From a bacterium (GTDB lineage: Bacteria; Armatimonadota; HRBIN16), in assembly GCA_025057335.1 (NCBI GenBank), contig JANWXG010000171.1, positions 1-5,848 on the forward strand: 5,848 nt of DNA, given 5' to 3'. A program made the translations under genes and the position numbers. Of the stretch, positions 1 to 5,848 are shown piece by piece. The number at the start of each line of letters is the position of its first letter. The stretch's first letter is position 1. Below the pieces are notes generated by a model. It did no database searches. It was not told the origin of the DNA and worked only from the letters and a program-made list of their open reading frames with translations.

Positions 1-1
1 G

Positions 2-1609
2 CTGGAACTGGGGCAGCCGTTGCACGCCTTCGACCTGGACCTGCTCCCTGAAGGGCACATCGTGGTGCGACGGGCGCGACGAGGGGAGCGAATTGTGACC
101 CTGGACGGCGTGGAGCGTGAACTGCAGCCCGACATGCTGGCTATCTGCGACACGAGCCATCCCGTTGCTATCGCAGGTGTGATGGGCGGTAGTGAAACGG
201 AGGTGACCGAGAACACGCGCAACGTGCTCCTCGAATCGGCGCACTTCCACCCTACCTCCATCCGACGCACATCCCAGCGACTGCAACTCTCCACCGAAGC
301 CTCTTACCGCTTCGAGCGGATAGTAGACCCAGGCGGAGTGGTAGCGGCACTGGACAGGGCGTGCGATCTGCTGGAGCAGATTGGCGCGGGCACGCCGCTG
401 CCAGGCGTCGTCGACGTTTACCCGCGCCCTGTGGGCGAGCGCATGGTGACGCTGCGCCCAGAACGCTGCAACCTGTTGCTGGGGCTCCAACTGGACGCGA
501 CGACGATGCTAGACTGCCTGCGCCGTCTACAGTTGCAGGCGGAACTCCGCGACGGAGTAATCTACGTCACCGTGCCCACTTTCCGCCCCGACCTCCGTAT
601 TGAGGAAGACCTCGCGGAGGAGGTCGGACGGGTGTATGGTTATGAAAACATCCCGGAGCGGCTTCCCTTTGGACACACACATCGCGGGGGCGACAGCCCG
701 AACACGCGCCTCGTGCGCCCGCTTCAGGAAGCGCTCGTGCGAGCTGGTCTGGTGGAGGTGCACACACACACCCTGCGCGCCCCAGGACCTCTGGATGACC
801 CGCATCGGACGCCCGTGCGCGTGCGGAACGCCGCAAGCGAGGAACTCAGTACCTTACGCAACTCCCTGATCCCCTCGCTCGTGGACGTCGTGTTGCATAA
901 CTTAGCGCGGCGGCAGACGGAGATTTTCCTGTTCGAAGTAGGGGCGGTATTCTCCCAGCTGCCCGACGGCGACTACGATGAGAGGCTGAAAGCGGGTTTC
1001 GTGCTCACTGGCTCCGTCTTTCCACCCAGCTGGGATGCGCGCTACCCTACCGTTGACTTCTTCACTGCCAAGGGTATCGTGCATGCCCTGCTGGAGGCGG
1101 TAGGTATCAGTGCAGCAGAGTATCTTCCCCTCTCAGACCCCCGCTTCCACCCGGGGCGCAGCGCAAGCGTGCTGGTCGGCGGGTATGAAGTCGGCATCTT
1201 CGGCGAATTACACCCCGATATACTGGAACGGCTGGACATCGCGCGCCGCACCGTTCTAGCTGGCGAATTCGATGTGGAGGCGCTCTGGTCACACGCCGCA
1301 GGGCGCCGACGCTACGTGCCCCTGCCCAGGTATCCCGCAGTGTTGCGCGACATCGCCGTCGTCGTGCCCGAAGAGATACCTTACCAGAGTGTAGAGAACA
1401 CAGTGCGGGAAGCGGGAGGCGCCCTGCTGGAGAGCGTGCAGCTGTTTGACGTCTACCGCGGCGAGCGCATCCCCGAGGGTACTCGCAGCCTCGCCCTCTC
1501 GCTGACCTTCCGCAGCCCTGAGCGCACCCTCACCGACGACGAGGTAGACCAGGTGGTCGCGGGCATTGTGCGCACCCTGGAGCAGATAGGGGCGCGCCTG
1601 AGAACCTGA
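2..1609 (+). CDS. pheT: Phenylalanine--tRNA ligase beta subunit, 5'-truncated by window edge
   Basis: This is the beta chain of the alpha2beta2 cytoplasmic enzyme that charges tRNA-Phe with phenylalanine. The reading frame is open from base 2, and LELGQP precedes the TTG at 20-22. That TTG is therefore an internal leucine and the true start lies upstream. About 535 of the usual ~800 residues are visible. Counting the TTG codon as residue 1, the order is: the rest of the B3/4 editing domain (about 1-120, with HAFD, AGVMGG and LLESA); the B5 domain (about 140-215, ending in the acidic stretch FRPDLRIEEDLAEEVGRVYG, known to bind Mg2+ in this family); a class II synthetase-like core (about 225-425, with SEELSTLRNSLIP, LFEVG and GELHPDIL); and a C-terminal FDX-ACB tRNA-binding domain (about 435-529, with RYPAVLRDIAVVV, LFDVYRGE and RTLTDDEV). 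G56 and E72 have the same spacing as the E. coli editing residues Gly318 and Glu334, so mischarged-tRNA editing is probably intact. The missing N-terminus should carry the OB-fold tRNA-binding domain. The gene ends with TGA at 1607-1609 and converges on the DUF4838 gene. No frameshift is seen. The identity is secure. Confidence 0.98.
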   Translation: MELGQPLHAFDLDLLPEGHIVVRRARRGERIVTLDGVERELQPDMLAICDTSHPVAIAGVMGGSETEVTENTRNVLLESAHFHPTSIRRTSQRLQLSTEASYRFERIVDPGGVVAALDRACDLLEQIGAGTPLPGVVDVYPRPVGERMVTLRPERCNLLLGLQLDATTMLDCLRRLQLQAELRDGVIYVTVPTFRPDLRIEEDLAEEVGRVYGYENIPERLPFGHTHRGGDSPNTRLVRPLQEALVRAGLVEVHTHTLRAPGPLDDPHRTPVRVRNAASEELSTLRNSLIPSLVDVVLHNLARRQTEIFLFEVGAVFSQLPDGDYDERLKAGFVLTGSVFPPSWDARYPTVDFFTAKGIVHALLEAVGISAAEYLPLSDPRFHPGRSASVLVGGYEVGIFGELHPDILERLDIARRTVLAGEFDVEALWSHAAGRRRYVPLPRYPAVLRDIAVVVPEEIPYQSVENTVREAGGALLESVQLFDVYRGERIPEGTRSLALSLTFRSPERTLTDDEVDQVVAGIVRTLEQIGARLRT

Positions 1610-1622
1610 GCCGAGACGCGCT
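1610..1622. other. 13-bp convergent intergenic gap (pheT / DUF4838 gene)
   Basis: The pheT stop codon (1607-1609, plus) and the stop codon of the minus-strand gene (1625-1623) are separated by only 13 bases. There is no room for a stem-loop followed by a T-tract, and none is seen. A weak GCGCG/CGCGC pairing (about 1592-1596 with 1616-1620) has a 20-base loop and no U-run, so it is not called a terminator. The two transcripts must end inside each other's coding sequence or be terminated by Rho or by collision. Confidence 0.8.
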
Positions 1623-4118
1623 CTATTGCACGGTCATCTCCCATCGCAGCGTGACGCTCTCCCCGGGCTTCAGCTCCCTCTGCGGCAGGAACAGCTCGAT
1701 ATTGGCGCGACGAGCAGGGGCATGCCAGTTGAGGTAAACCTGCTCTACCGCCTCCCGAGGAAAACGCAGACGCAGCGTCGGCATCCCGCGTGCCTGCAGG
1801 ACGACCTCGCCATCGGGCAGCTTCTCCCCCGTGAGCTCGAGGTATCCGAAGTCGGCGACCATCTGCTCGCCCTTCGCGCCTGTCACGCTGCGCCATCTGT
1901 AGCGTGCCCCCTCCCCGTAGGCGAACTCAGGATGACTGCGCGGGCTCACCTGCAAGGGCGCTTCCCCCCGATTGCGATAGACCGTCTCCACCACCAGACG
2001 CGCACTATCGCCCATCAAGCTGACCGTGCGCAGCACCTCCAATCCGTTCGGTAGCCGGAGCTCCAGCAACACCTGCGTGGATGACGTGGCTTTCACGGTG
2101 AACGGCTCGCGCCAGCCGACGCTACGATATTCCCGCAGGGCGTACTCCTCGTAGCCGCCGTCAGCGGGAGCCTCTGGGGTTGCGCCCGCGTCCGTGAGGA
2201 GGTTGCGCCCTTTGCCTGCAGGAAGAATCCGTACGATACGCCCTCCAAGGGCAGGCACGATGTCGACACGCAAGGCGCTGTTCTGCAGAGTGACCACGGG
2301 ATACGACTGCTTATCCTGAGCGGTCACCTTCTCGATGAACTTCTCGACGCCGCTCCACTCCTCCACATTCGTGATACCGAAGCGTCTGATTTTGTCGAAC
2401 ACTATCTCACGCAGGCGTATCGTTTCCGGGTGGCGCCCCGCTACATATTGACCGTCTATGACCTGCCACTGGAAGACCTGCTGCACCAGCTGCGTGTACT
2501 CTATCCAGAGACGGGCATGCTGCACGCGAGCCAGCACTTCTGGATTGTCCTGCACCGCCTTTTCCGCAGCGTCGAACAGCCTCTGTGCGCGCTGTAGTAT
2601 CTCTGGGCGCACATACGCCACCGTCGGCGGGTCGAAGATTCGCACGTGGGCGCGTCGGTCTCCCTGAGCGGTCTTGCCCTCGCGCACGGGCTGATGTACG
2701 AGGTCAATGTAGCGGCGGATGTAGGGAGCGGCTTTGCCGTAGTAGCCGCGCAGGAAGTCGTCCACCAGCGCCCAGAAGTCGCGCTGGGGGTTCCACATCA
2801 TCTTCGCAATTACCCATGCGCGCAGCTCGTTCAGCTCGCCCCCGCCGCCCGGTGAGTAGTTGCCCTGATAGAACACCCCCTTCACGCCATGCTCGCGGTA
2901 GATGGCGAGGCTGCGCTCCAGCTCGTCGAGGTTCGGGAAAGGCATGAGGTAGTGCGAGAAGTTCGTTGTGTAGTGCCAGATGTACAGCTGGTCTGTGATT
3001 CGCGACCATGCCTGCAGGTTCTCGTACTGTTTTCGGTTCTGCTCGCAGGTACCGAAGGGATGCCCGAAGCACGCGCCAATCGGCGCCAGCCTCACGCGCA
3101 CGTTGCGCCGCGGGCGGACGTATCTCGGCGGGTCCTCAGTATACCAGTAGGCGAGCGTATCGATGAGCTTATCGGGATACTCCTTCTCTATCTCCTCCGC
3201 GAGCGCGTTCACAAAGCGCAGCACTGGACCCGACTCGGAGCCTTCCTCCTTCACTACGCGCTGGCACTGCTCACACTCGCAGGGGTTGGTCCAGTCGTTC
3301 TGGGATACGGAGAAGATGGTAGCTTGGGGTTGCTCGCGAATCCAGCGCTTCACGGTTTCTGTGGCGATGCGCAACACATCGGGATGGGTTAAACAGAGCT
3401 GCCCGCGCTGCGTATCGCGTACCCCCTTCACCAGCGAGTAGTACTCTGGATGGTCTCTGGCATACTGCTCAGGGGGCACCAGGGCGTAAAAGGTATGCAC
3501 GAAGGGACCGTACGCCACCTTGCCTCCCGTACTCTCATCCAGCCGATGAAAAGTGCCGTTCACCCGATTGCGAGCCGCCCAGTCCCGGTCCCAGGCGTCA
3601 GTGAAGTAGGGTTCGCGGTACTCGAAGGCGGGAACCTCCGTGCGGGGGGAGATGGTCACTGTCAGGTTGCGCTTCTTCGGGATGAAACTGACCTTAGAGG
3701 AATACCATCGGCAGCCTAGGTCGTCCTCCAGAAAGCCGTAAACGCCGTACATCGTGCCCCGTTTGGGGCTACCGACGATGAACAGATGTGGCGATTGCGC
3801 AACAATCGTGAATCCTTCGTCGCCTAGCTTCTCCCAATCTACTGATATTCCGCTCTCCCGCAACAGACGAGTGTCGCCCAGAGAAATCGCCTTGCGCACC
3901 TGAGCAAGAGAGGCGGGGTCGTCGGTCACAATAGGCAGCTGCACATCGGTGATTTGCTGCAGGAAGCGTTGCAGTTCCTCAGCCGCGCGCCGTTGCGAGG
4001 GAGAAGCCTCCTTCGGGATGACGATAGCGTAGTCGCTCTTTCCTGACCGGGCAATTTGTAGCGTGACGGGCTGTGATACGGTTCCCAACATGACCGCCAG
4101 ACCAAGCATGACAAGCAT
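1623..4118 (-). CDS. Secreted DUF4838 domain protein, glycoside hydrolase-like
   Basis: This is a complete 831-residue protein, probably exported, resembling carbohydrate-active enzymes; no substrate can be assigned. Residues 1-15 are hydrophobic and look like a short signal peptide. Residues about 20-155 resemble the non-catalytic N-terminal domain of alpha-glucuronidases and hexosaminidases (SQRRAAEELQRFLQQITDVQ, then GTMYGVYGFLEDDLGCRWYS). Residues about 195-470 match the DUF4838 pattern: VSQNDWTNPCECEQCQ (271-286), AYWYTEDPP (323-331), GACFGHPFGTC (348-358), GVKGVFYQGNY (411-421), and ELRAWVIAKMMWNP followed by YYGKAAPYIRRY. This region is likely the barrel core. Residues about 470-600 look mostly helical. 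Residues about 605-831 are beta-rich, with LQNSALRVDIVPALGGRI resembling mutarotase-like sandwich domains. Candidate acidic active-site residues are D275, E281, E328 and E428, but catalysis is unproven for this protein. The start at 4118 is chosen because an in-frame TGA lies at 4145-4143 and no ATG, GTG or TTG occurs between; M4 (4109) is an alternative. The gene follows purL in the same direction after 60 bp and is convergent with pheT. Family assignment is confident, function is not. Confidence 0.9.
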   Translation of the reverse strand: MLVMLGLAVMLGTVSQPVTLQIARSGKSDYAIVIPKEASPSQRRAAEELQRFLQQITDVQLPIVTDDPASLAQVRKAISLGDTRLLRESGISVDWEKLGDEGFTIVAQSPHLFIVGSPKRGTMYGVYGFLEDDLGCRWYSSKVSFIPKKRNLTVTISPRTEVPAFEYREPYFTDAWDRDWAARNRVNGTFHRLDESTGGKVAYGPFVHTFYALVPPEQYARDHPEYYSLVKGVRDTQRGQLCLTHPDVLRIATETVKRWIREQPQATIFSVSQNDWTNPCECEQCQRVVKEEGSESGPVLRFVNALAEEIEKEYPDKLIDTLAYWYTEDPPRYVRPRRNVRVRLAPIGACFGHPFGTCEQNRKQYENLQAWSRITDQLYIWHYTTNFSHYLMPFPNLDELERSLAIYREHGVKGVFYQGNYSPGGGGELNELRAWVIAKMMWNPQRDFWALVDDFLRGYYGKAAPYIRRYIDLVHQPVREGKTAQGDRRAHVRIFDPPTVAYVRPEILQRAQRLFDAAEKAVQDNPEVLARVQHARLWIEYTQLVQQVFQWQVIDGQYVAGRHPETIRLREIVFDKIRRFGITNVEEWSGVEKFIEKVTAQDKQSYPVVTLQNSALRVDIVPALGGRIVRILPAGKGRNLLTDAGATPEAPADGGYEEYALREYRSVGWREPFTVKATSSTQVLLELRLPNGLEVLRTVSLMGDSARLVVETVYRNRGEAPLQVSPRSHPEFAYGEGARYRWRSVTGAKGEQMVADFGYLELTGEKLPDGEVVLQARGMPTLRLRFPREAVEQVYLNWHAPARRANIELFLPQRELKPGESVTLRWEMTVQ
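4074..4118 (-). other. Probable N-terminal signal peptide of the DUF4838 protein
   Basis: The first 12 residues (MLVMLGLAVMLG) are uninterrupted hydrophobic residues, followed by TVS and then the start of the folded domain at about residue 18. T13-V14-S15 fits a signal peptidase I site with small residues at -3 and -1, giving cleavage after S15. The segment is short for a Sec signal and has no Lys or Arg before the hydrophobic core, so export is likely from the family's habit but only moderately supported by this sequence. There is no lipobox cysteine. Confidence 0.45.
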
Positions 4119-4178
4119 CCTCCTCCCGACCTCCTTCGCGCTTCATCGTAACTTCTCGCCCGCTAGTAGAACCTCCTG
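4119..4178 (-). promoter_or_regulatory. purL-DUF4838 intergenic region with ribosome binding sites
   Basis: This 60-bp gap holds the translation start signals of the DUF4838 gene. AAGGAGGT at 4136-4129 (minus strand) is a full match to the anti-Shine-Dalgarno sequence and lies 10 bases before the ATG at 4118. A second tract, GGAGGAGG (4126-4119), touches that ATG and is 9 bases before an in-frame ATG at 4109 (residue M4), so either methionine could be the start. A third tract, AGGAGGT (4177-4171), follows the purL stop codon but has no start codon within 5-12 bases. No convincing -35/-10 pair was found, so the gene may be read through from purL or use a promoter that is not sigma-70-like. Confidence 0.65.
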
Positions 4179-5848
4179 TCACGCCCCGCCCTCTGCGCGA
4201 AGCAGGCGTGGGATTGCGCCCTCGTAAGCGTCTACCAGCGCATCCAGCGGCTGGTCAATCCGCCCTTCGCCGTTCACCGAGATGCGCAACCGCTTCTCCG
4301 TCGTAACCGTGCCTAGCTCCACTGCCGAGACCCCATATGACTGCGCTAGTTCGCGCAATCGGGGCAAGTTTTGCGCGGGCAGCGACACGACCACGCGCGA
4401 GGCGGTCTCGCCAAAAAGCGCGGCGTCGATGCGTTCCTCCGTCGTCAGGCTCACCTCCGCACCCAGACCGCCCAATATGCAGCTCTCCGCTATCGCCACG
4501 GATAGCCCGCCCTCAGAGCAGTCGTGCGCGCTGCGCAGGAGTCGCTCCTCAATGGCTTCGCGCAGGCACGTCTGCAATCGCCCCTCCGCCTCCAGGTCTA
4601 ACGCAGGGGGCGCGCCCGCCTCCACATCGTGCACCACCGCCAGATACTCGCTACCGCCCAAGCCCTGCAGGGGGTCGCGCCAGCCTTCAGGTATCAACAG
4701 CACTATCCTGTCACCCGCCTGCTGGAAGCCCGCCTTGCAGTGCAAGTTCACATCCTCCAGCAGTCCCACCATGCCTATCGTCGGCGTGGGGTACACCGCG
4801 CCATCGGGCGTTTCGTTGTAAAACGACACGTTGCCCGAAATCACAGGCGTCCCTAGCGCCTCACACGCCGTGGCGATGCCGTCCACCGCTCGCTCGAACT
4901 GCCAGAAGACCTCCGGGCGTTCGGGGTTGGCGAAGTTGAGACAGTCGGTCACCGCTAGCGGTTTGGCGCCCGTGCAGGAGATGTTGCGCGCGCACTCGGC
5001 GACGGTATGCATCCCGCCTACGAAGGGGTCTAAGTAGCAATAGCGGCTGTTGCCGTCGATCTTGAGGGCAATGCCCTTGCCCCCCGTGCCTCTCAGACGC
5101 AGCACCGCCGCGTCGCCCCCTGGCAGCACCGCTGTCTGAGTCTGCACCATGTGGTCGTACTGCTCGTACACCCACCGCTTGCTCGCTATCGTCGGCGAGG
5201 AGAGCAAGCCGAGCAGCACGCGGTTGTAGTCATCGGGTTCGGGCAGCTGCAGGGGGTCAAACTCGCGCAGGCGGGCGATGTAGGCGGGTTCCTCCGCCTT
5301 CAGCGTGTAGGTCGGGCAGGCGTCGGTGAGGAAGGCGGCGGGGAGCTCGGCAGCAATTTGGTCGCCCTCCTTCACGCGCAGGATGCCGTCATCCGTGACG
5401 TGCCCGATGACTACCGCGTTCAGACCCCACTTGCGGAAGATGCTGGCGACCGCCTCCTCGCGCCCCTTCTTGACGATACACAGCATCCGCTCCTGCGACT
5501 CGGAGAGCATGATTTCGTAAGGAGTCATGCCCTCTTCGCGGCGAGGCACCTTCAGCACGTCGATCTCCATGCCCGTTCCGCCCTTGAAGGCGGTCTCGCT
5601 GGTAGAACAGGTCAGCCCCGCAGCGCCCATATCCTGAATGCCCACGATGTCGCCTGTCGCCAGCGCCTCCAGTGTGGCTTCGATGAGCAGCTTCTCGGCG
5701 AAGGGGTCGCCCATCTGCACGTTGGGGCGTCGGGCTTCCGAATCTTCGCTCAGCTCCTCGCTGGCGAAAGTGGCGCCGTGAATGCCGTCGCGTCCCGTGC
5801 TGGAGCCAACATACAAAACGGGGTTGCCCACGCCCTCCGCCCGCGCAC
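4179..5848 (-). CDS. purL: Phosphoribosylformylglycinamidine synthase subunit PurL, 5'-truncated by window edge
   Basis: PurL is the catalytic subunit of FGAM synthase. It uses ATP and ammonia from glutamine to turn FGAR into FGAM, the fourth step of de novo purine synthesis in the cytoplasm. The frame stays open to the window edge (ARAEG precedes the GTG at 5831-5829, which is an internal valine), so the start lies outside. About 555 residues are visible, and roughly 190-200 should be missing compared with ~740-residue relatives. Counting that GTG as residue 1, clear motifs are GRDGIHGATFAS (13-24), DPFAEKLLIEA (42-52), GDIVGIQDMGAAGLT (60-74), PRREEGMTPYEIMLSESQER (96-115), SSPTIASKRWVYEQYDHMVQ (211-230), NSRYCYLDP (261-269), GTPVISGNVSFYNE (327-340), AHDCSEGGLSVAIAES (435-450) and LFGETASRVVVS (472-483). 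These cover the tandem AIRS-type ATP-binding halves. The protein ends after the second AIRS C-terminal domain with no glutaminase domain, so it is the small type that needs separate PurQ and PurS. Neither is in the window. No frameshift or lost motif is seen. Confidence 0.98.
   Translation of the reverse strand, partial: ARAEGVGNPVLYVGSSTGRDGIHGATFASEELSEDSEARRPNVQMGDPFAEKLLIEATLEALATGDIVGIQDMGAAGLTCSTSETAFKGGTGMEIDVLKVPRREEGMTPYEIMLSESQERMLCIVKKGREEAVASIFRKWGLNAVVIGHVTDDGILRVKEGDQIAAELPAAFLTDACPTYTLKAEEPAYIARLREFDPLQLPEPDDYNRVLLGLLSSPTIASKRWVYEQYDHMVQTQTAVLPGGDAAVLRLRGTGGKGIALKIDGNSRYCYLDPFVGGMHTVAECARNISCTGAKPLAVTDCLNFANPERPEVFWQFERAVDGIATACEALGTPVISGNVSFYNETPDGAVYPTPTIGMVGLLEDVNLHCKAGFQQAGDRIVLLIPEGWRDPLQGLGGSEYLAVVHDVEAGAPPALDLEAEGRLQTCLREAIEERLLRSAHDCSEGGLSVAIAESCILGGLGAEVSLTTEERIDAALFGETASRVVVSLPAQNLPRLRELAQSYGVSAVELGTVTTEKRLRISVNGEGRIDQPLDALVDAYEGAIPRLLRAEGGA

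Noticed and set aside
669..773. Two CACACACA tracts in pheT
   Set aside because: They encode GHTHR and VHTHT within a well-conserved, unbroken reading frame; there is no sign of repeat slippage.
1597..1610. CCTGAGAACCTGAG short direct repeat over the pheT stop codon
   Set aside because: Two 6-base copies with an 8-base period are too short to call a repeat element, and the PheT C-terminus has normal length.
1453..1896. 147-codon minus-strand open frame across the pheT/DUF4838 junction
   Set aside because: It is antisense to the conserved FDX-ACB end of pheT and out of frame with the DUF4838 gene; its Arg/Ala-rich translation looks like a shadow.
2889..3392. 167-codon plus-strand open frame opposite the DUF4838 gene
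   Set aside because: It overlaps the conserved DUF4838 core on the other strand, has no recognisable motif, and no supporting context.
4145..4171. Possible promoter TTCTAC - 15 bp - TACGAT on the minus strand
   Set aside because: The -35 match is only two of six, the spacer is short, and the -10 match is four of six; this is close to chance.
3979..4182. GTG-started 67-codon minus-strand frame overlapping the purL stop codon
   Set aside because: The GTGA overlap looks like translational coupling, but the frame runs out of phase into the DUF4838 coding sequence and its translation resembles no protein. Only its internal MKR start is discussed, as a possible indel signal.
4337..4939. 200-codon plus-strand open frame opposite purL
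   Set aside because: It lies wholly antisense to strongly conserved purL sequence, its translation is low in complexity and rich in Pro, Arg, Ala and Ser as expected of a high-GC shadow frame, and it shows no recognisable domain.

Overview
The window comes from a bacterial chromosome of fairly high GC (about 60% by eye). Three long genes fill nearly all of it: the 3' part of pheT on the plus strand, a complete gene for a large secreted DUF4838-type protein on the minus strand, and most of purL on the minus strand, cut by the right edge. The two outer genes are housekeeping genes; the middle one is accessory. DUF4838 glycosidase-like proteins are, to my knowledge, most common in Armatimonadota, Planctomycetota, Verrucomicrobiota and some Bacteroidota. 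With this base composition, an Armatimonadota-like or planctomycete/verrucomicrobial-like polysaccharide degrader is a reasonable guess, but this is inference and not proof of taxon.

Layout: positions 2-1609 (+) encode the last ~535 residues of the phenylalanyl-tRNA synthetase beta chain (editing B3/4, B5, catalytic-like core and FDX-ACB domains). After a 13-bp gap comes the convergent 831-codon DUF4838 gene (4118-1623, minus). Its 5' end lies 60 bp downstream of the purL stop codon (4181-4179, minus). purL runs leftward from beyond position 5848 and belongs to the small, bacillary-type FGAM synthase family, which works with separate PurQ and PurS.

Functionally the three genes do not form one pathway. 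PheT charges tRNA-Phe and edits mischarged tRNA. PurL makes FGAM in purine synthesis. The DUF4838 protein looks like an exported carbohydrate-active enzyme with an alpha-glucuronidase-like N-terminal domain, a probable barrel core and a C-terminal beta-sandwich. Because purL and the DUF4838 gene are codirectional with a 60-bp gap and no clear promoter, read-through from purL is possible. The gap does contain three Shine-Dalgarno-like purine tracts. No RNA genes, mobile elements, CRISPR arrays or convincing terminators were found. The point of most interest is the uncharacterised DUF4838 protein, with its cysteine-rich core and fused C-terminal domain. I see no evidence for a multi-gene novel system.
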